DNA from: Arthrobacter gallicola
GTDB lineage: Bacteria; Actinomycetota; Actinomycetes; Actinomycetales; Micrococcaceae
DNA length: 64,000 nucleotides
Assembly: GCF_014836775.1 (NCBI RefSeq)
Contig: NZ_JACSQD010000001.1
Coordinates: 46,245-110,244, forward strand
Direction of reading: 5' to 3'
Shown: positions 57,272 through 64,000 of the stretch, piece by piece
Layout: each line of letters begins with the position of its first letter
Numbering within the stretch: position 1 is the stretch's first letter
Translations under genes and position numbers: made by a program
The notes under the pieces: generated by a model
The model's input: the letters and a program-made list of their open reading frames with translations, nothing else
Told to the model about the DNA's origin: nothing
Databases searched by the model: none

Positions 57272-58612
57272 ATGAACCGCCAGCAGGAATTCGTTCTGCG
57301 AACGATCGAAGAGCGCGACGTGCGGTTCGTCCGGCTGTGGTTCACCGACGTCGTCGGGTCCATGAAATCCGTGGCCCTGGCACCGGCCGAAGTCGAGGGC
57401 GCCTTCGAGGAAGGACTGGGTTTCGACGGTTCTTCGATCGAGGGGCTGGCCCGGGTTTTTGAATCCGACATGCTGGCGCAGCCCGATCCCTCCACCTTCC
57501 AGATCCTGCCCTGGCGCGGCGACGAGGAGCAGACCTCCCGGATGTTCTGCGACATCCTCACCCCGGACGGCCAGCCCTCCGCCGCCGACCCGCGCAACGT
57601 CCTGAAGCGGCAGCTGGCCAAGGCTGCTGACATGGGATTCACCTGCTACACGCATCCCGAAATCGAGTTCTACCTGCTGAAGTCGGACCAGCCCGGCCCC
57701 GACGGCGAACCGGTTCCGGTGGACCAGGCCGGTTACTTTGACCACGTGCCCGGCGGAGTGGCGCAGGATTTCCGCCGCACGGCCGTGTCCATGCTGGAAG
57801 CCGTGGGCATCTCCGTGGAATTCAGCCACCATGAGGCCGGCCCCGGCCAGAACGAGATCGATCTGCGCTACGCGGATGCGCTGCAGACAGCGGACAACAT
57901 CATGACCTTCCGGACAGTGGTCAAGGAAGTCGCGCTGATGACCAACTGCTACGCGACGTTTATGCCCAAGCCGTTCACCGCGCACCCCGGTTCCGGAATG
58001 CACACCCACTTCTCCCTGTTCGAGGGGGATTCGAATGCCTTCTTCGAAGCGGGAGCGGAGTTCCAGCTCTCTTCCACGGCGCGCCAGTTCATGGCCGGCA
58101 TCCTGCGCCACGCACCGGAGTTCACTGCCGTGACCAACCAGTTCGTGAATTCCTACAAGCGGCTCTGGGGTGGCGGCGAAGCTCCCAGCTACCTGTCCTG
58201 GGGCCACAACAACCGCTCGGCCCTGCTGCGCGTGCCACTGTACAAGCCGGGCAAGGGACAGTCCGCCCGAATCGAATACCGCGGCATCGACTCGGCAGCC
58301 AACCCGTATCTTTCCTACGCCGTGCTGCTCGGCGCCGGTCTGAAGGGCATTGAGGAAGGCTACGAGCTGCCGCCGGGGGCCGAAGATGACATCGAGTCAC
58401 TGAGCGCCGCCGAACGCCGCGCCATGGGCCACTCTCCGCTTCCCTCCAGCCTGCACGACGCGATCCGTGTGATGGAGGATTCCGAACTGGTGGCAGACAT
58501 CCTCGGCGAGCAGGTGTTCGAGAACTTCCTGCGTAACAAGCAGGCGGACTGGAATGAATACCGCCAGCAGGTTACCGCATTCGAGCTGAAGAAGAACCTG
58601 AGCATCCTCTAG
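57272..58612 (+). CDS. glnA2: Glutamine synthetase type I, GlnA2-like
   Basis: A 446-aa glutamine synthetase family enzyme. FDGSSIEGLARVFESDM, EIEFYLL, GPGQNEIDLRYADAL, GSGMHTHFSLF and NRSALLRVP form the active site. It resembles mycobacterial GlnA2 in length and in the C-terminal KGIEEGYELPPGAEDD region; the insertion and NLYELPPEE motif of adenylylated GlnA1 are not present. It may therefore not be controlled by the GlnE next door. Activity on ammonia and glutamate is likely but some GlnA paralogues act on polyamines. ATG 57272 is preceded by GAGG. Confidence 0.92.
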   Translation: MNRQQEFVLRTIEERDVRFVRLWFTDVVGSMKSVALAPAEVEGAFEEGLGFDGSSIEGLARVFESDMLAQPDPSTFQILPWRGDEEQTSRMFCDILTPDGQPSAADPRNVLKRQLAKAADMGFTCYTHPEIEFYLLKSDQPGPDGEPVPVDQAGYFDHVPGGVAQDFRRTAVSMLEAVGISVEFSHHEAGPGQNEIDLRYADALQTADNIMTFRTVVKEVALMTNCYATFMPKPFTAHPGSGMHTHFSLFEGDSNAFFEAGAEFQLSSTARQFMAGILRHAPEFTAVTNQFVNSYKRLWGGGEAPSYLSWGHNNRSALLRVPLYKPGKGQSARIEYRGIDSAANPYLSYAVLLGAGLKGIEEGYELPPGAEDDIESLSAAERRAMGHSPLPSSLHDAIRVMEDSELVADILGEQVFENFLRNKQADWNEYRQQVTAFELKKNLSIL

Positions 58613-58625
58613 CGAAAGCGCCGCC

Positions 58626-61600
58626 ATGAGCCTCACCAGACGCCTGATCGCAGCCGGATTCACCGACTTGGAGAAGAGCGAACGGTTCCTTGGCGCGCCC
58701 GAACTCGCCGGGATCGATGAGGAGACACTCTTTATCGGGTTTTCCCGGGCAGCAAATCCGGACATGGCTCTGCAGTCCCTGGTCCGGCTGCTGAGCCGGG
58801 TCCCGTCGCTGGGGGAACTCGTCAACGCCGGGCCGGACCGCAGCGAGGCCCTGTTCCGCGTTTTGGGAGCCTCTGAGGCGCTGGCCGAGTTCGTGATGCG
58901 GCATCCGGAGAATGCGGACCTGCTCGACGCCGGCCTTTCCGCGGAACCACCGGAAGTCCCGGCCCGAACACTGCGGGCATCACTGCTGGAATCCGTCCGG
59001 GCCGGCTCCGGGCCGAATCCGGTCGCCGGGCTCACGGGGACCGAAGCCTATGTCCAGCTGAGGACACGGTACCGCCGCCATCTTCTGGACCTTGCCGTCC
59101 GGGACCTCGGCGCGGCCTCCCCGGAAGACATCATGCCCGCCGTCGGCAGGGAGCTCGCAGACCTGGCCGCCGCCGCGCTTGAGGCCGCGCTGGCCGTTTC
59201 CCGGGCCGAACTCGCAGCCAGCTTTGAACCGACCGACATCTGTGCGGTGCGCCTCGCCGTCATCGGCATGGGCAAGTGCGGCGCCAGCGAACTCAACTAC
59301 ATTTCCGACGTCGACGTCATCTATGTGATCGACGCGCCAGGCCTGGACGAGACCCTGGCCAGCCGGATCGGCACGGCCTTAGCAGCGGGAATCTCCCGGG
59401 TCATCAACGCTTCGGCCCCGGAGCCCGGGCTCTGGGACGTGGATGCGAACCTGCGGCCGGAGGGCAAGGACGGGCCGCTGGTCCGGACCCTGGACTCCCA
59501 CCTGCACTATTACCAGCGCTGGGCCCATACCTGGGAGTTCCAGGCCCTGCTCAAGGCCCGGGCGGTGGCGGGCGATCCGGAGCTGGGGCGGCGTTATGAG
59601 GACGCCGTTGCACCGCTGATCTGGTCCAGTTCGGAGCGGGAGAACTTCGTCGAATCCGTGCAGGCCATGCGGCGCCGGGTGACCGAGAACATCCCCTCCC
59701 ACGAGGCGGCCCGGCAGATCAAGCTTGGCCCGGGCGGACTGCGCGACGTGGAATTCACCGTTCAGTTGCTGCAGCTGGTCCACGGCCGGGTGGACGAGAC
59801 ACTGCGGGTGCGCACCACTACCGCCGCGATCGCCGCGCTGAGCGAGGGGGGCTACATTGGCCGGGGCGACGCCGCGGACCTCGACGCCGCCTACCGGTAC
59901 CTGCGGGTGCTGGAACACCGGATCCAGCTGGTCCACATGCGCCGGACCCACCTGATGCCGGAGGATCCCTCGGCACTGCGCGCCCTGTCCAAGTCCTCTG
60001 CGGGTTCCCTGCAGCTGGTGCGGCCAAGCGCGGAGCGGCTGCTGGAAACCTGGCAGCGGACCAAGCGGCTGGTCCGCCGCCTGCACGAGAGTATCTTCTA
60101 CCGTCCGCTCCTGAACACCGCCTCCAATCTTTCCGAGGATGAGGTCCGGCTCACCCCCGAAGCCGCCCAGGCCCGCCTGGCCGCGCTGGGCTACGCCGAC
60201 CCGAAGGGCGCCATGCGGCACATCGAGGCGCTGACCAAGGGGATCAGCCGCCGCGCAGCCCTGCAGCGGCAGCTGCTTCCGGTGCTGCTGGGCTGGCTGG
60301 CGGACGGCGTTGATCCCGACGCCGGTCTCCTCGGGTTCCGCCGGCTGAGCGAATCACTGGGGGACAGCCACTGGTATCTGGGCATGCTGCGTGACTCCTC
60401 CGCGGCCGGGGAACGGCTGTGCCAGATCCTGTCCTCAAGCCGGTTCATCAGCGACCTGCTGGAAGTCTCCCCGGAATCCACGGCCTGGCTGGGCACGGAC
60501 AAGGACCTGGTGCCCGTCGGGTTCGATGCCCTGTGGCAGGAAATGCGCGCCAAGATGTCCCGGCATCCCCGGTCCGGGGAAGCGGTGCGGCTGATCCGGC
60601 TGATCCGCCGCCGGGAAATGCTCCGCATCGCCCTGGCAGACAGCGCCGGTCTGCTCTCGCAGGAGGAGGTTGGCAGAGCGCTGGCGGACAATGACCGGGC
60701 CGCCGTCCTCGGGACGCTGCATGCGGCCGAGAACGAGATTTACGGGGCCGAGGAACAGCTCACCGACATGCTGGTGGTGGCTATGGGCCGGCAGGGCGGC
60801 CGCGAAATCGGTTACGGCTCCGACGCTGACGTGCTTTACGTGCACCGCCCCCTTCCCGGCGCCGATCCCCAGGCGGCCCAGCGGCAGGCAGAGCACATCG
60901 TCGGGCGGATTTCCTCCCTGCTGCAGCAGCCCTGCCAGCCGGCGGTCCTGGCCGAACGGGTACTGGAGCTGGACGCCGGCCTGCGTCCCGAAGGGCGGCA
61001 GGGACCGCTGGTGCGCACACTGGATTCCTACCGCGGGTACTACGAACGCTGGTCGCAGGCCTGGGAAGCCCAGGCCCTGCTCCGGGCCAGGCCCATGGCC
61101 GGCGACGACCGGCTCGCGGAGGATTTCATCTCGCTGATTGATCCGCTGCGCTATCCGGAGTCCCTGGAGACGGCCGACGTCCGGGAAATCCGGCGGATCA
61201 AAGCCCGGGTCGAGTCAGAGCGGCTGCCGCGCGGCGCGGATCCTTCCCGGCACATCAAACTGGGGCGCGGGGGACTGAGCGACGTCGAGTGGCTGGTTCA
61301 GCTCCTGCAGCTGCGGCACGCCCGTTCCTACCCCGCGCTGCGCACCACGGCAACCCTGGCGGCGCTGGACGCGATCGGTGACGCAGGCTTCCTTCCGGAG
61401 GCCGATACACAGATCCTGAGGGAGAGCTGGCTGCTGGCCAGCCGGATCCGTTGTGCAAATGTGATCCGTGGCGGACGAAACGCCGATGTTCTGCCCTCAT
61501 CCCGCCGTGAACTCGAGGCGGTAGCCCGCTGGTGCGGCTACGCCGCAGGTCAGGGCGGGGTTTTGGAAGAGGACTATCTGCGGCTGACGCGGCGGGCACG

Positions 61601-61649
61601 GGGCGTTTTTGAGCGGTATTTCTACGGTTACGGCCTCGAAGAGGACTGA
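58626..61649 (+). CDS. glnE: Bifunctional glutamine synthetase adenylyltransferase/deadenylase
   Basis: A 1007-aa enzyme that attaches AMP to glutamine synthetase and removes it, turning GlnA off or on with nitrogen supply. Two nucleotidyltransferase halves: SDVD at 227-230 in the N-terminal (deadenylylase) half and SDAD at 732-735 in the C-terminal (adenylylase) half, each followed by GLRPEGR/NLRPEGKDGPLVRTLDS motifs. The ATG at 58626 lies 13 bp after glnA2. No glnA1 is adjacent in this window, unlike in mycobacteria. Confidence 0.96.
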   Translation: MSLTRRLIAAGFTDLEKSERFLGAPELAGIDEETLFIGFSRAANPDMALQSLVRLLSRVPSLGELVNAGPDRSEALFRVLGASEALAEFVMRHPENADLLDAGLSAEPPEVPARTLRASLLESVRAGSGPNPVAGLTGTEAYVQLRTRYRRHLLDLAVRDLGAASPEDIMPAVGRELADLAAAALEAALAVSRAELAASFEPTDICAVRLAVIGMGKCGASELNYISDVDVIYVIDAPGLDETLASRIGTALAAGISRVINASAPEPGLWDVDANLRPEGKDGPLVRTLDSHLHYYQRWAHTWEFQALLKARAVAGDPELGRRYEDAVAPLIWSSSERENFVESVQAMRRRVTENIPSHEAARQIKLGPGGLRDVEFTVQLLQLVHGRVDETLRVRTTTAAIAALSEGGYIGRGDAADLDAAYRYLRVLEHRIQLVHMRRTHLMPEDPSALRALSKSSAGSLQLVRPSAERLLETWQRTKRLVRRLHESIFYRPLLNTASNLSEDEVRLTPEAAQARLAALGYADPKGAMRHIEALTKGISRRAALQRQLLPVLLGWLADGVDPDAGLLGFRRLSESLGDSHWYLGMLRDSSAAGERLCQILSSSRFISDLLEVSPESTAWLGTDKDLVPVGFDALWQEMRAKMSRHPRSGEAVRLIRLIRRREMLRIALADSAGLLSQEEVGRALADNDRAAVLGTLHAAENEIYGAEEQLTDMLVVAMGRQGGREIGYGSDADVLYVHRPLPGADPQAAQRQAEHIVGRISSLLQQPCQPAVLAERVLELDAGLRPEGRQGPLVRTLDSYRGYYERWSQAWEAQALLRARPMAGDDRLAEDFISLIDPLRYPESLETADVREIRRIKARVESERLPRGADPSRHIKLGRGGLSDVEWLVQLLQLRHARSYPALRTTATLAALDAIGDAGFLPEADTQILRESWLLASRIRCANVIRGGRNADVLPSSRRELEAVARWCGYAAGQGGVLEEDYLRLTRRARGVFERYFYGYGLEED

Positions 61650-61750
61650 TCCCGGGGCCCGGCGGTAAATTGGGCGTCCGCATTCCTAGTAGTCTTTTCG
61701 ATGGCGTTTGCTGCGCATCGCCGCGGACCATTAGCTAGGAGACGTTTACT

Positions 61751-63223
61751 TTGCACAGTGGCAAACGGGCGCTGAAAGGCCCCGCCTCACTCGCGGTTCC
61801 CCTCACCACCTTGTTGGCAGCCTTGGCGCTGCTCCTGGGCATCCCTGCTTCCGGGGCCTTTGCTGCCACGCAGGACTCCGGCAGCGTAGAGGGCAAAACC
61901 TTTACCATCGGCACTGACACGACGTTCGCGCCCTTCGAGTTCCGTGAAAACGGTGAACTCGTCGGCATCGACATGGACCTCGTCAACGCCATCGCCGAGG
62001 ACCAGGGATTCGACGTCGAAATCCGCTCCCTGGGTTTTGACGCCGCTCTGCAGGCTCTGCAGTCCAATCAGGTGGACGGCGTGATCGCCGGAATGTCGAT
62101 CACCGAGGAGCGCCAAAAGGTCTTCGACTTCTCGGACCCCTACTTCGAGTCCGGCATCCAGATGGCCGTTGCAGAGAACAACAACGACATCTCCGGGTAC
62201 GAGGACCTCGAAGGCAAGCGCGTCGCCGTGAAAACCGGCACCGAAGGCCAGGCCTTCGCAGAGTCCATCAAGGACCAGTACGGCTTCGACGTGATCGCTT
62301 TCGCGCAGTCCGCGCAGATGTACGACGACGTTAAGGCCGGCTCCTCCGTTGCCGTGTTCGACGACTATCCGGTCCTGGCCTACGGCATCAAGTCAGGCAA
62401 CGGGCTGAAGACCGTCACCGACAAGGAAGCCGGTTCTTCCTATGGGTTCGCCGTCAACGCCGGCTCCAACCCGGAACTCCTCGAAGCTTTCAACGCCGGG
62501 CTGGCCAACCTGCAGGAGAGCGGCGAGTACGAGGAAATCATGGACCGCTACCTGGACGCCGGCGCCGCCGACTCCAGCTTCTGGTCCCTGGTCACCGACA
62601 ACGCTCCCGCCTTTGCCAAGGGCCTCGGCCTGACCCTGCTCGCGACGGCCCTTTCGCTGTTCTTCGCGTTGATCCTGGGTATCATTTTCGGTTTCTTCAA
62701 AGTCAGCTCCAAGGTGGTGCTGCGCGGCATCGCCACCACCTACGTCAGCATCTTCCGGGGCACCCCGGTGCTGGTGCAGGCCTTCTTCTTCTACTTCGGC
62801 CTGCCGCAGCTGATCGGGCAGCCGGTCGATGTGCTGACCGCCGGTGTGCTGACGCTGAGCCTGAACGCCGGCGCCTACATGACGGAGATTGTCCGCGGCG
62901 GCATCCAGTCCGTGGATCCGGGCCAGATGGAGGCTGCCCGCAGCCTGGGCCTGGGCTACGGCAAGACCATGCAGAAGGTCGTCATCCCGCAGGCCATCAA
63001 GATCATGACGCCGTCCTTCATCAACCAGTTCGTGATCACTTTGAAGGACACGTCGCTGCTGGCCGTCATCGGTTTCGCCGAGCTGACCTACCAGGCGCAG
63101 CAGATCTACGCGGTGAACTTCCGTACCGCCGAGGTGCTGCTGATTGTCGCGGCCCTGTACTTCATCGTCATTACGCTGCTGACCAAGCTCGCGGACGTCC
63201 TGGATAAGAGGTTCAACAAGTGA
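61751..63223 (+). CDS. Amino-acid ABC transporter: fused substrate-binding protein and permease
   Basis: A 490-aa fusion. A signal peptide (about 1-37, ends SGAFA) precedes a SBP_bac_3 domain (about 43-275: [23 protein letters not shown] in part), then a permease domain with several helices and the EAA loop (about 290-485: [21 protein letters not shown] in part). It resembles GlnH-GlnP-type glutamine/polar amino acid importers, which are known in fused form in other Gram-positive bacteria. The TTG at 61751 has AGGAG 9 bases upstream; there is no better start. The ATPase gene overlaps it by 4 bp. Confidence 0.9.
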   Translation: MHSGKRALKGPASLAVPLTTLLAALALLLGIPASGAFAATQDSGSVEGKTFTIGTDTTFAPFEFRENGELVGIDMDLVNAIAEDQGFDVEIRSLGFDAALQALQSNQVDGVIAGMSITEERQKVFDFSDPYFESGIQMAVAENNNDISGYEDLEGKRVAVKTGTEGQAFAESIKDQYGFDVIAFAQSAQMYDDVKAGSSVAVFDDYPVLAYGIKSGNGLKTVTDKEAGSSYGFAVNAGSNPELLEAFNAGLANLQESGEYEEIMDRYLDAGAADSSFWSLVTDNAPAFAKGLGLTLLATALSLFFALILGIIFGFFKVSSKVVLRGIATTYVSIFRGTPVLVQAFFFYFGLPQLIGQPVDVLTAGVLTLSLNAGAYMTEIVRGGIQSVDPGQMEAARSLGLGYGKTMQKVVIPQAIKIMTPSFINQFVITLKDTSLLAVIGFAELTYQAQQIYAVNFRTAEVLLIVAALYFIVITLLTKLADVLDKRFNK

Positions 63224-63948
63224 CCAAGATTCAAACCATCGGCCTGCGCAAGTCCTACGGAACCAACGAGGTCCTCAAGGGCCTGGACGTGTCCGTGGCC
63301 GAAGGCGAAGTCGTGTGCGTGATCGGTCCCTCGGGCTCCGGCAAGTCCACGTTCCTGCGCTGCCTGAACAAGCTCGAAGACATCACCGCCGGGAAGGTGG
63401 TGGTGGACGGCTTTGACCTCACCGATCCGAAGGTGGACCTCAACAAGGTCCGCCAGCAGATCGGCATGGTGTTCCAGCACTTCAACCTGTTCCCGCACAT
63501 GAGCGTGCTGCAGAACATCATGCTTGCCCCGGTGGAACTGAAGAAGGGTTCCAAGGCTGAGGTCCGGAAGAATGCCCTGGCACTGCTGGAACGCGTGGGC
63601 CTGGCCGACAAGGCCGATGCCCGCCCCGCCCAGCTCTCCGGCGGCCAGAAGCAGCGCGTGGCCATCGCCCGTGCACTGGCGATGAAACCGGACGTGATGC
63701 TGTTCGACGAAGCCACCTCCGCGCTCGACCCGGAAATGGTCGGCGAAGTCCTCCAGGTCATCCGCGACCTGGCCAAGGAGGGCATGACCATGGTTGTTGT
63801 CACCCACGAGATGGGCTTCGCACGCGAAGTCGCTGACCGGGTGATCTTTATGGCCGACGGCTACGTGGTGGAAGAGAACTCACCCGAGGAACTCTTCGGC
63901 AATCCGGAGTCCCCGCGCCTGCAGGACTTCCTGGCCAAGGTTCTTTAG
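63220..63948 (+). CDS. Amino-acid ABC transporter ATP-binding protein
   Basis: A 242-aa ATPase that drives the importer encoded upstream. Walker [11 protein letters not shown]-loop [11 protein letters not shown], signature LSGGQKQR, Walker [13 protein letters not shown] and H-loop VVTHEMGF. It belongs to the GlnQ/HisP family for polar amino acids. The GTG at 63220 overlaps the stop of the permease gene. Substrate is probably glutamine or glutamate, given the adjacent glnE and glnA2 (inference). Confidence 0.93.
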   Translation: MTKIQTIGLRKSYGTNEVLKGLDVSVAEGEVVCVIGPSGSGKSTFLRCLNKLEDITAGKVVVDGFDLTDPKVDLNKVRQQIGMVFQHFNLFPHMSVLQNIMLAPVELKKGSKAEVRKNALALLERVGLADKADARPAQLSGGQKQRVAIARALAMKPDVMLFDEATSALDPEMVGEVLQVIRDLAKEGMTMVVVTHEMGFAREVADRVIFMADGYVVEENSPEELFGNPESPRLQDFLAKVL

Positions 63949-63972
63949 CCTTTCCCAGCAGCCGACGACGGC

Positions 63973-64000
63973 GGTGCGGTGCCCTCCCGGGTGCCGCACC
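63973..64000 (+). terminator. Possible terminator after the ABC operon, cut by the window end
   Basis: GGTGCGGTGCCC (63973-63984) pairs with GGGTGCCGCACC (63989-64000), two G-T wobbles included. The T run, if any, lies beyond the window. Confidence 0.5.

Noticed and set aside
1..64000. CRISPR array, insertion sequence, prophage or defence system
   Set aside because: No spacer-repeat array, transposase, integrase or recognisable defence gene was found. Gene content is collinear with conserved actinobacterial core clusters.

Overview
This window looks like ordinary core chromosome of a high-GC Gram-positive bacterium in the Micrococcaceae, most likely Arthrobacter or a close relative. The evidence is a mycothione reductase, an actinobacterial division and cell wall (dcw) cluster with SepF, YggT and DivIVA, an FHA protein of the GarA/OdhI type, a polyphosphate glucokinase, frequent GTG starts, and a MurE whose substrate motif suggests lysine-type peptidoglycan. 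No prophage, insertion sequence, CRISPR array, rRNA or intact tRNA gene was found.

Layout. 1-3588: an efflux pump and its TetR regulator behind a palindromic operator, a frameshifted DUF3995 gene and a small methyltransferase. 3736-6364: garA, ftsR, a DUF151 nuclease and a second merR gene, in the order known from mycobacteria, with a structured leader before the last gene. 6455-12409: an orphan ParA ATPase, pyruvate carboxylase and mycothione reductase. 12507-16836: an acyl-CoA ligase, a ROK glucokinase, a membrane protein and an esterase. 17003-25021: plsC, class II DAHP synthase, a PknL-like kinase with PASTA repeats, a LysM/transglycosylase wall enzyme, a homologue of the PknL substrate Rv2175c, a polyprenyl diphosphate synthase and a lipoprotein. 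25154-26904: dinB and a DUF3040 protein. 27092-46879: the dcw cluster, from mraZ, rsmH, an FtsL-like gene, ftsI, murE, murF, mraY, murD, ftsW, murG, murC and ftsQ to ftsZ, then pgeF, yggS, sepF, yggT and divIVA. 47064-54102: lspA, rluD, dnaE, hisD and nrdR. 54228-63948: ppgK, map, a tiny SPOR-like gene, panB, glnA2, glnE and a glutamine-type ABC transporter.

How the parts work together. The centre of the window is growth and division. MurE, F, D, C, G and MraY make lipid II; FtsI, FtsW, FtsQ and FtsZ use it at the septum; SepF and DivIVA position the machinery; PknL and GarA are likely phospho-signalling partners, and FtsR is the probable regulator of ftsZ. The flanks hold central carbon metabolism (pyruvate carboxylase, two glucokinases) and nitrogen metabolism (GlnA2, GlnE, amino-acid uptake).

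The most interesting signals are regulatory and structural rather than a new gene system: a repeated leaderless-promoter pattern, an 11-bp stem with a tRNA-like 3' end ahead of merR, MraZ boxes inside the mraZ promoter, a dyad ahead of ftsZ, and short tandem duplications that carry the stop codons of ftsZ and nrdR. I did not find a convincing undescribed multi-gene system.
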